NCBI GenBank assembly: GCA_012840625.1
Contig: DUSB01000072.1
Span: forward strand, 1-19,226
Length of the DNA: 19,226 bases
From: Syntrophomonadaceae bacterium
GTDB lineage: Bacteria; Bacillota; Syntrophomonadia; Syntrophomonadales; Syntrophomonadaceae
Direction of reading: 5' to 3'
Every line of letters starts with the position of its first letter. The first letter of the stretch is position 1. The translations under genes were made by a program, and so were the position numbers. The notes under the pieces are model-generated. The model was not told where the DNA came from. It did not search any database and worked only from the letters and a program-made list of their open reading frames with translations. Shown here piece by piece: positions 1-7,784 of this stretch.

Positions 1-1269
1 CCTATAACCGAGGGGAACCATGTATACGACGTGGTGAGTAAATTGGCTCTCTCGCATCCTGATATTTCGTTCAGCTATAGCAATGAGAAGAAACGTTATT
101 TTAAGACTTCAGGCAGCGGGAAAATTGAAGAGACTGTTGCCGAGATCTATGGGTTAAACTACCTGCAGCAGTACCTGGACGTAAACTGGCAGGGGTCCCG
201 GTATCGGGTTCAGGGACTTATTTCTCGTCCTGAAATACGCAAGACTCATCGCCGCATGCAGACTTTTTTTGTAAATAACCGATTAGTGAGAAGTCCTGTA
301 TTAATGAGGGCTTTAGAAGAAGCATACCGCGGTCTTTTATTATCGCGGGAGTATCCGATGGCCATTCTTTTCCTGGACTGTCCTCCGGAACTGGTTGATG
401 TGAACGTACATCCGCAAAAGGCAGAGGTAAAGTTTCAGGATGCTGGAGAGGTTTATCGGGTATTCTATCATGCTATAAAAAACAAACTGGCGGACTATTC
501 GTATCGATTGGACGACAAGGCAGGAGGGGCAGCTGCAGCTGGGGATGATTCTCCTGCAGAATCTGGTTATACAGATCAGCCTTCGGTCTCCTTAAGGCCG
601 GATGAAAGGATCTATGAACCATCGCTTTCTTTTCCGGTAACTGAAGGGGCCGTTGTGCAGTCAGCATCGGTTTTTTCTGCCCTTATCAATGAAGAGCAGT
701 TCGAAGAGAGATCGCCCTATACGATTATAGGTCAGTTTGATCATGCTTATATTTTAGTGCAGCAGGAGCAAGAGCTTTTATTGATTGATCAGCATGCAGC
801 CCATGAGAAAATTCTTTTTAATAAGCTGCAGGAAAAGATTCTGAATAAACAGGCCATTGCTCAGACCATGGCTTTTCCAGAGCAGTTGAGTATATCAGTT
901 AAGCAGATGGAACTTTTTGAACAACATGCAGATCTTTTCCCCAGCATAGGTTTTGAAATTGAAGCAATCGGGCCGGAAGCACTTGTTATCCGTGCTGCAC
1001 CAGGTTTTGCCCGGGGTCAGGAAGCTGTTATAGTTAGTGAGCTGTTGGAGTTTTTAGAAGAGCATCCAGTAGTGGAATTTTTCCACCATGCTTTATCCAC
1101 CATTGCCTGTAAAAGTGCCATAAAAGCGGGTCAGCGTCTGAACATGCAGCAGATGCAGCAGGTGGTTACAGAACTATTAACCAGCGCGGAATGGAAAAAC
1201 TGCCCCCATGGTCGACCTACTGTACTGCAGATATCACGTGAAGAATTGGATCGTCGTTTTAAGAGGTAG
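1..1269 (+). CDS. mutL: DNA mismatch repair protein MutL (C-terminal part, 5' end outside window)
   Basis: The frame is open from base 1 and ends at TAG 1267-1269, giving about 422 residues, roughly two thirds of a Bacillus-type MutL of about 627 aa. The N-terminal GHKL ATPase motifs lie outside the window. The visible part starts near the end of the ATPase domain (VSKLALSHPDISF). It continues through the transducer domain (FFVNNRLVRSP, then VDVNVHPQKAEVKF), a variable linker, and the C-terminal dimerisation/endonuclease domain. The endonuclease signature DQHAAHEKILF is at 787-819, ACKSAIKAG and CPHGRPT supply the expected metal-site residues, and the protein ends in FKR. This is the MutL type with latent nicking activity used by bacteria lacking MutH. 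The last Glu of DQHA(X)2E(X)4E is Asn here (codon 820-822). The downstream methyltransferase starts 4 bases after the stop, so the genes are probably cotranscribed. mutS is expected upstream but not visible. Confidence 0.96.
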   Translation, partial: PITEGNHVYDVVSKLALSHPDISFSYSNEKKRYFKTSGSGKIEETVAEIYGLNYLQQYLDVNWQGSRYRVQGLISRPEIRKTHRRMQTFFVNNRLVRSPVLMRALEEAYRGLLLSREYPMAILFLDCPPELVDVNVHPQKAEVKFQDAGEVYRVFYHAIKNKLADYSYRLDDKAGGAAAAGDDSPAESGYTDQPSVSLRPDERIYEPSLSFPVTEGAVVQSASVFSALINEEQFEERSPYTIIGQFDHAYILVQQEQELLLIDQHAAHEKILFNKLQEKILNKQAIAQTMAFPEQLSISVKQMELFEQHADLFPSIGFEIEAIGPEALVIRAAPGFARGQEAVIVSELLEFLEEHPVVEFFHHALSTIACKSAIKAGQRLNMQQMQQVVTELLTSAEWKNCPHGRPTVLQISREELDRRFKR

Positions 1270-1273
1270 TCAG

Positions 1274-2065
1274 ATGAAAATTATTGTTACCAGCACTGCA
1301 TCGACTAGGCAGGAGCCTTCACTGCAGGCGTTTTTATCCGAGTGTAGATGGGATTTTGTACCCCGGCAGGGCAGGAGCATTCATAAGCTCCGCACTTTGT
1401 ATCAGGCAGATGCTGTTGTTGTATGGGAGCCCAGCGGCCCCGTTTTATATGTTGAGGATGAAAAATTCTTTTTTCATCCCAGCATGGCGAAAAACCGCCT
1501 GGGTCTTTACCGTAAAAAAGGAATCCAGGATCTAATGGTGCGGGTGTGCGAAATTCAGCCGGGTGATCGGATTTTGGATTGTACGCTGGGTTTGGGAGCA
1601 GATGCCATCGTCGCAGCTTATTTTGCTAAAACGGATGTTGTGGGTCTGGAGTCAGCAATTCCTCTTGCCCGGGTGGTAAAATGGGGGATGAAGATGTATT
1701 CTACCCCATTTCCATGGCTGGAAGAGGCCATCAAACGAATATGTGTTATTCCCCGGGATCATCAATCTTATCTGGCAGAGTGTCCCGGTGATTCTTTTGA
1801 TATTGTATATTTTGATCCCATGTTTCAGCATCCTTTGTTAAAGAGCCAGCCGCTGAATCCACTGCGTAAATTGGCGGATCATCGTCCTTTAACAGAAGAT
1901 AGTATTGAGCAAGCCTGTCGTGTTGCTCGCAAAAAAGTGGTATTAAAGGAACGTTCAGATAGTCTGGAATTTGAACGTCTGGGTTTTCAAAAGATAGTCA
2001 GGGGGTCAAATAAGTTGATTGCCTATGGTACGATTGACGTTAATCCCCCGGGAAGCAGGGGTTAG
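1274..2065 (+). CDS. Class I SAM-dependent methyltransferase, RsmJ/YhiQ-like (263 aa)
   Basis: I chose ATG 1274 as the start because it follows the mutL stop and has a weak AGAGGT ribosome site 6 bases upstream. A longer frame from 1208 would lie inside mutL. Residues about 98-111 (DRILDCTLGLGADA) form the SAM-binding motif I of a Rossmann methyltransferase. Residues 176-184 (DIVYFDPMF) form motif IV, with the Asp-Pro-Met-Phe seen in the RsmJ/YhiQ family (Pfam SAM_MT, PF04445). RsmJ in Escherichia coli makes m2G1516 in 16S rRNA. Whether this clostridial relative has the same target is inference. The N-terminal ~90 residues are an added domain of unknown role. The protein is soluble, with no signal peptide. 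It sits between mutL and miaA with almost no spacing: miaA starts 2 bases after its stop, suggesting one transcript devoted to DNA and RNA maintenance. Confidence 0.8.
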   Translation: MKIIVTSTASTRQEPSLQAFLSECRWDFVPRQGRSIHKLRTLYQADAVVVWEPSGPVLYVEDEKFFFHPSMAKNRLGLYRKKGIQDLMVRVCEIQPGDRILDCTLGLGADAIVAAYFAKTDVVGLESAIPLARVVKWGMKMYSTPFPWLEEAIKRICVIPRDHQSYLAECPGDSFDIVYFDPMFQHPLLKSQPLNPLRKLADHRPLTEDSIEQACRVARKKVVLKERSDSLEFERLGFQKIVRGSNKLIAYGTIDVNPPGSRG

Positions 2066-2067
2066 AT

Positions 2068-2982
2068 GTGCTAAAACTTGTGACAATTGTAGGGCCTACT
2101 GCAGTAGGCAAAACAGCTACGGCCATACAAGTAGCGGAGAAAGTAGGCGGGGAAATTATTTCCTGCGATTCTATGCAGGTTTATCGGGGTATGGATATTG
2201 GAACGGCTAAAGCCAGTATAGAAGAGCAGCAAAAAATACCCCATCATCTGATTGATATTCTTTCACCTGATGAAGATTTTAGTGTAGCAGATTATCAGGC
2301 AATGGCCAAAGAGAAAATACAGGATATAACCAGCCGGGGTAAAATACCCATTCTGGTGGGAGGAACAGGTTTATACTACCAGGCAGTGGTAGATAATTAT
2401 TACTTTTTCCCTATGGAAAGCAGGCAGCAGGCCAGGCGGCATTTGGAAAATATGTGTGCTGACCACGGTCTTGCTTATTTGTATCAGATTTTATCAGCGG
2501 TTGACCAGGAATATGCGATAAAAATAGGTCCCAACGATAAAAAAAGAATTATTCGGGCTCTGGAAGTCTATCATTTGACGGGCATTCCTTTTTCCCAATT
2601 TCAGATAAAGAATCCCCATACATATAAGCTTCTGCCGATAGGCCTTACCATGCCAAGAGATTTATTGTATCAGCGTATCGAGCAGCGGGTTGACCAAATG
2701 TTAGCAGAGGGTCTGGTTGAGGAAGTCTATCGTTTATCGCAGGCAGGCTATAATCTTGACCTTAACGCCATGAATGCCCTGGGATATAAACAGGTATATT
2801 ATTATTTACAAGGGTGGGCTACCTGGGAGGAAATGGTGGATGAAATAAAGCTAGAAACTAGGCGCTTTGCCAAACGTCAATGTACCTGGTTTAGAAAGGA
2901 TAAACGCATACACTGGTTTGATGTTGATAAGACAGGATCAGAACTGGTAGAAAAAATATCTGCTTTGATAGAAGGACTATGA
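2068..2982 (+). CDS. miaA: tRNA dimethylallyltransferase MiaA
   Basis: The 304-aa protein has the usual MiaA length. MiaA transfers a dimethylallyl group to N6 of A37 in tRNAs that read UNN codons, the first step towards ms2i6A. Visible signatures are the P-loop GPTAVGKT (residues 9-16), ISCDSMQVYRGMDIGTAK (the Asp-Ser-Met-Gln-Val-Tyr segment that contacts A37), IPHHLIDI, LVGGTGLYYQAVV, KKRIIRALEVY, and the C-terminal TRRFAKRQCTWFRKD. The start is GTG 2068, preceded by an AGGGG ribosome site at 2057-2061. The gene begins 2 bases after the methyltransferase stop and lies upstream of hfq, an order conserved widely (miaA-hfq in both Bacillus and enterobacteria). The identification is secure. Confidence 0.97.
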   Translation: MLKLVTIVGPTAVGKTATAIQVAEKVGGEIISCDSMQVYRGMDIGTAKASIEEQQKIPHHLIDILSPDEDFSVADYQAMAKEKIQDITSRGKIPILVGGTGLYYQAVVDNYYFFPMESRQQARRHLENMCADHGLAYLYQILSAVDQEYAIKIGPNDKKRIIRALEVYHLTGIPFSQFQIKNPHTYKLLPIGLTMPRDLLYQRIEQRVDQMLAEGLVEEVYRLSQAGYNLDLNAMNALGYKQVYYYLQGWATWEEMVDEIKLETRRFAKRQCTWFRKDKRIHWFDVDKTGSELVEKISALIEGL

Positions 2983-3091
2983 TGGTATGTGTAGAAAGTT
3001 TATAAACGACTCTATTAAGCGTTGGGGATGGCATTTTTTTGAATGTATTGTGGTTTAGAGTAGAGAAATAAATAGAGGGGGTCTTGCCTTG

Positions 3092-3340
3092 ATGAGTAAA
3101 GGTCAAATAAACCTGCAGGATGCTTTTTTAAATCAGGTGCGGAAAGAGAAGGCGCTGGTTACCATTTATCTGATTAATGGTTTCCAGATTAAAGGCATTA
3201 TCAAGGGCTTTGATAATTTTACAGTAATTGTTGAACTGGACGGACGTCAACAGCTGGTGTATAAACATGCTATCTCAACAGTAGCGCCCCTGAAACCCAT
3301 TGGAATCCTTAATCTTGACAGCCAGACAGATGAGGAATAA
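3092..3340 (+). CDS. hfq: RNA-binding protein Hfq (82 aa)
   Basis: Hfq forms a hexameric Sm-like ring that binds U- and A-rich RNA. The start NLQDAFLNQVRKEK is the N-terminal helix. VTIYLINGFQIKGIIKGFDNFTVIVEL is split across strands of the Sm1 motif (Gln-Ile-Lys-Gly and Phe-Asp-Asn-Phe are recognisable), and YKHAISTV is the Sm2 motif with the Lys-His residues of the proximal U-binding pocket. The C-terminal tail is short and acidic, as in Gram-positive Hfq. I start at ATG 3092. A TTG directly before it (3089) is also possible, because the GAGGGGG ribosome site at 3075-3081 lies 7 bases from TTG and 10 from ATG. A 109-base gap separates it from miaA, so it may be read through or have its own promoter, which I could not place convincingly. 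Confidence 0.97.
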   Translation: MSKGQINLQDAFLNQVRKEKALVTIYLINGFQIKGIIKGFDNFTVIVELDGRQQLVYKHAISTVAPLKPIGILNLDSQTDEE

Positions 3341-3678
3341 TTTTTTATTTGTGCGTAAACGCTAAAATAAAGTTATGCTCCTGTTGATAAAAAATGAGCG
3401 CAGGTAACAAAAACTACATCCAAGAGTGAAAGGTTCGGAACAAAACCGAACCTTTTTTGCTGCTGATGGGCAACATATTAGCAGCGTAACATTGCTTTCA
3501 CTCCAAAGCTCTCCTTTGCCAACCGCATATAAACAAAAAGGGTTGTTCTTTTTTATTGCCGCCAAATCACTTTTAGTTGTGTTATATTGTTTTAAACCAG
3601 TCCACATGTCATAATGAATTACTTTTATCTTGATTTAATTAATGTTTTTAATCGGAAGGATTCGAGGGAGGAGAGAAA
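3341..3678 (+). other. 338-base gap between hfq and the radical SAM gene
   Basis: I see no credible gene here; short open frames on both strands lack ribosome sites and family resemblance. It holds the hfq terminator (3429-3458). Next comes a second hairpin, GCTGCTGAT 3459-3467 with ATTAGCAGC 3477-3485 and one G-U pair. A 9-bp inverted repeat encloses both: GAGTGAAAG 3424-3432 and CTTTCACTC 3495-3503. A small hairpin CAAAG/CTTTG lies at 3504-3518. A weak terminator-like hairpin AACAA/TTGTT at 3532-3547 is followed by six Ts. The last 20 bases carry a very strong ribosome site (GGGAGGAG, 3666-3673) for the next gene. A promoter must lie after the terminator, but no strong -35/-10 pair stood out. 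Confidence 0.6.
3429..3458 (+). terminator. Rho-independent terminator after hfq
   Basis: AAAGGTTCGG (3429-3438) and CCGAACCTTT (3446-3455) form a 10-bp perfect stem with a 7-base A-rich loop. The T run extends to 3458, so six Ts follow the CC. It lies about 90 bases after the hfq stop and closes the mutL-hfq transcription unit. The stem can also be drawn into a larger competing fold described among the findings. Confidence 0.85.
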
Positions 3679-5457
3679 ATGAAATGTGATATCTGTGAAA
3701 TCGGGTGTCAGCTGGCAGAGGGGCAGACAGGAAAATGTGGGCAGTATATTTATCAGGAGGATGGAATGCGGGAATTATATCCGGACTGCTATCTAACTGT
3801 ATGTCCTATTTCTATAGAAACCATGCCCATATTGCATTTTCATCCCCGGGGAAAATTTATGCAGGTGAGCAGTACCGGCTGTAATTTTCAATGCCCGGGT
3901 TGTGTTTCCACAGTAATTGTTCGTGAAATGTCTCCTGAGAGCAGTGCTCTACATAATATATCAGCAGAAGAATTGGTGGCTCGCGCTATAGAAGAGGATT
4001 GTCAGGGGCTGGCTTTTCTGATGAATGACCCTCTGGCTTCGTATCCCAGTTTTTTACGGGTGGCCAAGGAAGCTAAAAATGAAGGCCTGATGGTAGGCTG
4101 TTCCAGCAATGCTTATTTCACCGAGAAATCATTACAGCAAATAATTGATTATTTGGATTTTATTAATGTTGGCATTAAAGGTAATAGCGATGCTTCCTAT
4201 CAGTACTGCGGGGCTAAATCAGCGGAACCGGTCTGGCGCAACGTTAAAATATTGCATGAAAAAGGGGTGCATGTAGAAGTATCCTTTGTTTTTGAAAAAG
4301 GCGGGGAAGAGGAAATCATGAGTATGGCTCAAAGACTGGCCTCCATTTCTGATGAGATTCCTCTGCAGCTTATGCGCTTAATACCCCTGGAAAAGGTCGA
4401 TCCAGCTCGAGAGCCTTCCATAAGAGAAGCTGAAGTACTCTGCCGTCAACTGCGATCCATACTTAAGTATGTCTATTTATTTAATTCACCGGGCACCGAT
4501 TACCTCAGTACATATTGCACTTCCTGCGGAACTGAGATCTACCAGCGTGATTTTTATGGACCTATGGGAGCCAAGATTCGTGCTCAACGTACCTCCATAG
4601 AGGGGGATTGTCCGCAATGTGGAACCCATCTGGCTATCTCAGGAAAGGGTAGTTCCACCGCTTATCAGGAAGGAGCTTTTCAGGGTGGTTATCCCTTTAC
4701 CAGAGCTCTGGAGATGATCGAGGCCATATTATTAGCCATTCAGGTCCAGAAGCAGAGTACGGTCATACGGGTCTGGGAAAATCTATTGCTGGAAGGCCGG
4801 CTGGAAGGACTTCATCAGCATATTCAGCAACCGGAATCTTATCTTGAGGTGGTTCGTTATTGCGGGGAAAAATCCGGCCACAGCAACGAAGCACAGGATT
4901 TAATAGATTATATTCAGAGTAAATTGCAGCTCATTGAGGAGGCACTTTCTGGAGTAGAAAGCCGACCACGGGTTTATTATGCGATGGGTAAGCCGCTATT
5001 CTGTATTAAAGGGGAACGCATGGAAAACCAGCTGGTAAGAATCGCCGGCGGGCAGAGTGTAAACATGCAGCTTAACTGTAGCGGCCGTCCGGGTATGAAA
5101 ATTGATGCTGCCCAGCTAAATCAGCTTGATCCGGAGTATATTTTTATTTCTGCGTTTCTGTCTTCCAGTGTAGAAGATTTTACTGCTAGCTGTTACCAGG
5201 AGGGGATTGAGGTCGAGGCACTTGCAAAAGGACATATCTATACTCATCCTGCGCCAGGATGGGATTTTGGCAGCCCACGCTGGATTCTGGGTCTGATGAA
5301 CATTGCCAGCCTATTACACCCGGAAAGATGTCATTTCAATGTTATGGCTGAGGCCCGGGAGTTTTATCAGCGCTTTTATCATCTTGATTTTGAAGCAAAC
5401 CAAGTGAATCGTTCCTTTGCCAAACCAGCTACAAACTGGGATTGGGAGGGAAAATAA
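3679..5457 (+). CDS. Radical SAM protein with zinc ribbon and BtuF/TroA-like C-terminal lobe (592 aa)
   Basis: The N-terminal part resembles PflA-related radical SAM proteins of the AmmeMemoRadiSam type. Cys3, Cys6, Cys10 and Cys20 form a small cysteine motif (CDICEIGC then GKCG). PILHFHPRGKF precedes the cluster motif CNFQCPGC (Cys68, Cys72, Cys75; CX3CX2C), which would hold the 4Fe-4S cluster that cleaves SAM. Residues 280-283 (CTSC) and 311-314 (CPQC) form a zinc-ribbon-like pair. A helical stretch at about 400-425 leads into residues 429-570. That region matches the second lobe of periplasmic vitamin B12/iron-siderophore binding proteins: PRVYYAMGKPLF, then IAGGQSVN, DPEYIFIS, GIEVEALAKGHIY and GSPRWILGLMNIA. 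There is no signal peptide, so this lobe is presumably cytosolic. The gene stands alone between the hfq terminator and a 34-bp palindrome. The substrate is unknown. The radical SAM call is firm; the binding-lobe call is good but rests on my reading of the motifs. Confidence 0.88.
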   Translation: MKCDICEIGCQLAEGQTGKCGQYIYQEDGMRELYPDCYLTVCPISIETMPILHFHPRGKFMQVSSTGCNFQCPGCVSTVIVREMSPESSALHNISAEELVARAIEEDCQGLAFLMNDPLASYPSFLRVAKEAKNEGLMVGCSSNAYFTEKSLQQIIDYLDFINVGIKGNSDASYQYCGAKSAEPVWRNVKILHEKGVHVEVSFVFEKGGEEEIMSMAQRLASISDEIPLQLMRLIPLEKVDPAREPSIREAEVLCRQLRSILKYVYLFNSPGTDYLSTYCTSCGTEIYQRDFYGPMGAKIRAQRTSIEGDCPQCGTHLAISGKGSSTAYQEGAFQGGYPFTRALEMIEAILLAIQVQKQSTVIRVWENLLLEGRLEGLHQHIQQPESYLEVVRYCGEKSGHSNEAQDLIDYIQSKLQLIEEALSGVESRPRVYYAMGKPLFCIKGERMENQLVRIAGGQSVNMQLNCSGRPGMKIDAAQLNQLDPEYIFISAFLSSSVEDFTASCYQEGIEVEALAKGHIYTHPAPGWDFGSPRWILGLMNIASLLHPERCHFNVMAEAREFYQRFYHLDFEANQVNRSFAKPATNWDWEGK

Positions 5458-5496
5458 TAAGCCAGGAATGATATAGATTAATTTTTAAACATAATG

Positions 5497-5530
5497 ATAG
5501 CACAAACACCCCGCGGGGTGTTTGTGCTAT
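5497..5530. repeat. Perfect 34-bp palindrome, probable bidirectional terminator
   Basis: The arms 5497-5513 (ATAGCACAAACACCCCG) and 5514-5530 are exact reverse complements with no spacer. As RNA they give a very stable hairpin about 40 bases after the radical SAM stop. A proper T tract does not follow on either strand, so it departs from the textbook terminator. Position argues for a transcript end; a dyad protein-binding site is the alternative. Confidence 0.7.
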
Positions 5531-5555
5531 TTAGAATAGTAAGTGAGCAAAATAT

Positions 5556-5584
5556 CACCATTTCTGGCTGTTTATCATATAATA
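5556..5584 (+). promoter_or_regulatory. Candidate sigma-K-type promoter for spoVK
   Basis: CACC (5556-5559), 16 bases, then CATATAATA (5576-5584) fits the sigma-K consensus mACm-N16-CATAnnnTA. The -10 end lies 28 bases before the GTG start of spoVK. B. subtilis spoVK (spoVJ) is known to use sigma-E and sigma-K promoters, which supports the reading. The same bases contain TATAAT (5578-5583) with a poor -35 (TCACCA) 17 bases upstream, so a sigma-A promoter is not excluded. Confidence 0.45.
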
Positions 5585-5612
5585 AGCTAGAATACATGGG
5601 AGTGGTGATGAA

Positions 5613-6524
5613 GTGGTAATTTCCATGCGGTACAATCATAATGGTGCAGCCCCATCACTACCAATAATTACCAGTGAATGGGAAAGATTGTGTCAATCTT
5701 TTGGCAGTACAGATGCCTTCAAAGAGCTGGATCAATTAGTTGGTCTGCAGCAGGTAAAGAAAAACATTGCTGAGATGGCTGCCTTTGCTTTGGTACAGTC
5801 CCGGCGCTCACAGCAGCAATTAAAAACCTATCCCACTGTCCTGCATATGGTTTTTAAGGGAAATCCAGGTACAGGTAAAACTACTGTAGCAAGAATTTTC
5901 GGACGGATCTTACGCGATATCGGGATTTTAAGTCGGGGTCATCTTATAGAGGTGGAACGTGCTGATCTGGTGGGAGAATATATCGGGCATACCGCACAAA
6001 AGACCAGAGATCTCTTGAAAAAGGCTCAGGGAGGCATTCTGTTTATTGATGAGGCTTATACCCTGGCACAGGGTGGAGAGAAGGATTTTGGTCAGGAAAG
6101 TATAGCAACCCTGGTTAAACATATGGAGGATCAACGCAGCAATTTGGTGGTCATCCTGGCTGGCTATTGCATGGAGATGGAATGGTTCTTACAATCCAAT
6201 CCGGGATTGCGGTCTCGTTTCCCCATCCATATTGAGTTTTGTGATTATGAAAGTGCAGAATTGTTTCAAATTGCTCTGCAGATGTATGCAGAAAGGGATT
6301 ATGAGCTCAGTCCACGCGGAAGATGGAAACTAAAGGATTTACTGGATGAGTTTGTATGTTGCCGGCATCCCTACAGCGGTAATGCCCGTCTGGTAAGAAA
6401 CCTAGTGGAGCGTTCTATACGTCTGCAGGCTTTACGGATTGTACATTACAATTATTTAAGCCGTCGGGAATTAATGATGATTGAGGCGACTGATCTGCCT
6501 TCGTTAGATGAATTAATAAGTTAG
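5613..6524 (+). CDS. spoVK: Stage V sporulation protein K, AAA+ ATPase of the CbbX/SpoVK family
   Basis: This is a 303-aa single-domain AAA+ ATPase. Walker A is GNPGTGKTT (residues 83-91), Walker B is GGILFIDEA (140-148), a sensor-1-like ILAGY is at 181-185, the arginine-finger segment NPGLRSRF is at 196-203, and sensor 2 is near GNARLVRNLVERS. The segment LDQLVGLQQVKKNI in front of Walker A is typical of SpoVK/CbbX. In Bacillus, SpoVK acts in the mother cell during spore maturation; its direct substrate is not settled. I use GTG 5613, with GGGAG at 5598-5602 upstream. ATG 5625 is in frame but lacks a ribosome site. The next gene begins 22 bases after the stop, and the pair spoVK-ynbB recalls B. 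subtilis, where hflX (ynbA) lies between them. The vegetative CbbX-like role seen in carbon-fixing bacteria is unlikely in this context. Confidence 0.9.
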   Translation: MVISMRYNHNGAAPSLPIITSEWERLCQSFGSTDAFKELDQLVGLQQVKKNIAEMAAFALVQSRRSQQQLKTYPTVLHMVFKGNPGTGKTTVARIFGRILRDIGILSRGHLIEVERADLVGEYIGHTAQKTRDLLKKAQGGILFIDEAYTLAQGGEKDFGQESIATLVKHMEDQRSNLVVILAGYCMEMEWFLQSNPGLRSRFPIHIEFCDYESAELFQIALQMYAERDYELSPRGRWKLKDLLDEFVCCRHPYSGNARLVRNLVERSIRLQALRIVHYNYLSRRELMMIEATDLPSLDELIS

Positions 6525-6546
6525 CAAGGAAAGGATAGAAAGAGAA

Positions 6547-7773
6547 GTGGAAGCAATCGAATTCATCCGCCAGGGAGAAAAGGAACTGGCGGATCTTTAC
6601 CAGCATTACGATGAAACCGCCTATAGGAACCAGAAGAAAATACTGCGGGCTTTTCAAGAATGTCGGGTGCGTGATACCCATTTTCACAGCAGCTCCGGAT
6701 ATGGTTATGGTGATCTGGGGCGGGATGACCTGGAAAAAATCTATGCCCGGATTTTTAAAGCAGAGGATGCGATGGTTCGATCCCAGATTGTCTCGGGTAC
6801 ACACGCAATCTCAGCCTGCCTGTTTGGTCTGTTGCGTCCGGGAGATGAACTGCTTTCTGTCCTGGGTAGCCCGTATGATACCTTGGGAAACATTATCGGC
6901 AGGGAAGATGCCGTTCGGGGCACTTTATGCGAAAAAGGGGTACATTATGCTGAAGTGCCTTTAAAGGCTGATGGAACGGCAGATTATGCTGCTATTCGCC
7001 GGGCACTCAGCAGTTCCCCCCGCATGGTTCTTATTCAGCGCTCCAGGGGTTATTCCCTGCGTCCAGCTCTTGGCGCGGAGAAGCTACAGGATCTTATAGC
7101 CGAGATTCGACAGCATGCTCCTTATACCATTATCTTTGTTGATAACTGTTATGGTGAATTTACCGATGATCGTGAACCGATCGAAACAGGGGCAGATTTA
7201 ATTGCCGGTTCCTTAATAAAAAACCCCGGCGGGGGATTGGCCCCAGCAGGCGGCTACATTCTTGGGCAGCAGGAACTGGTGGAAGAGATATCCTGGTACT
7301 TAACTGCTCCTGGTCTGGGTAAAGATCTGGGAGCCAGTCTGATTGATAACCGCCTTCTCTACCAGGGCTTATTTATGGCTCCGCATGTGGTAGCACAGGC
7401 CTTGAAGGGAGCTACATTGATGGCATGGTTATTCAGTAAGCTGGGTTTCAAAGTATTTCCGGGTCCCTTTGATTCACGTGGTGATATCGTACAGGCTATC
7501 TGTATGAACAATGCGGAAGAAGTGATTCGTCTCTGTCAGGTGGTTCAATCCAGTTCTCCTGTTGACAGCGATGTACGGCTGGAATATGCTTTATTACCGG
7601 GATATACTGATCAGGTGGTCATGGCAGCGGGTACTTTTGTACAAGGATCCTCCATTGAGCTTTCCTGTGATGCTCCTCTTCGAGAGCCATACAGTGCTTA
7701 TATGCAAGGGGGTCTGACCTATGAACACTGCAGGTATCTGGCTGAGCAGCTGTATCAAACCTTTGCTAAATAA
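6547..7773 (+). CDS. ynbB: YnbB-like PLP-dependent lyase (methionine gamma-lyase family, PF06838)
   Basis: The 408-aa protein belongs to the cystathionine/methionine gamma-lyase-like group once called aluminium resistance protein. It is a fold-type I PLP enzyme. VSGTHAISACLFGLLRPGDELLS supplies the phosphate-binding start of the large domain. FVDNCYGEF contains the Asp (about residue 199) that contacts the pyridine nitrogen. SLIKNPGGG contains the likely Schiff-base Lys225. The N-terminal HFHSSSGYGYGDLGRDDLEKIYA is characteristic of the family. The physiological substrate of YnbB proteins is not established; methionine or another sulfur amino acid is the usual guess. The start is GTG 6547 with purine-rich AAGGAAAGG upstream at 6526-6534. 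It lies 22 bases after spoVK and 11 before the DUF456 gene, so the three are probably one transcript. Confidence 0.88.
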   Translation: MEAIEFIRQGEKELADLYQHYDETAYRNQKKILRAFQECRVRDTHFHSSSGYGYGDLGRDDLEKIYARIFKAEDAMVRSQIVSGTHAISACLFGLLRPGDELLSVLGSPYDTLGNIIGREDAVRGTLCEKGVHYAEVPLKADGTADYAAIRRALSSSPRMVLIQRSRGYSLRPALGAEKLQDLIAEIRQHAPYTIIFVDNCYGEFTDDREPIETGADLIAGSLIKNPGGGLAPAGGYILGQQELVEEISWYLTAPGLGKDLGASLIDNRLLYQGLFMAPHVVAQALKGATLMAWLFSKLGFKVFPGPFDSRGDIVQAICMNNAEEVIRLCQVVQSSSPVDSDVRLEYALLPGYTDQVVMAAGTFVQGSSIELSCDAPLREPYSAYMQGGLTYEHCRYLAEQLYQTFAK

Positions 7774-7784
7774 GGAGCGAATAT

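Noticed and set aside
1208..1273. Upstream ATG extending the methyltransferase
   Set aside because: It lies within mutL, lacks a ribosome site, and the extension does not resemble the family; ATG 1274 fits.
3362..3614. Overlapping small open frames on both strands after hfq
   Set aside because: They run through the terminator hairpin, have no ribosome sites and no family resemblance.
6415..6804. 129-residue minus-strand frame across the spoVK-ynbB junction
   Set aside because: It is antisense to two well-supported genes and shows no motif or ribosome site.
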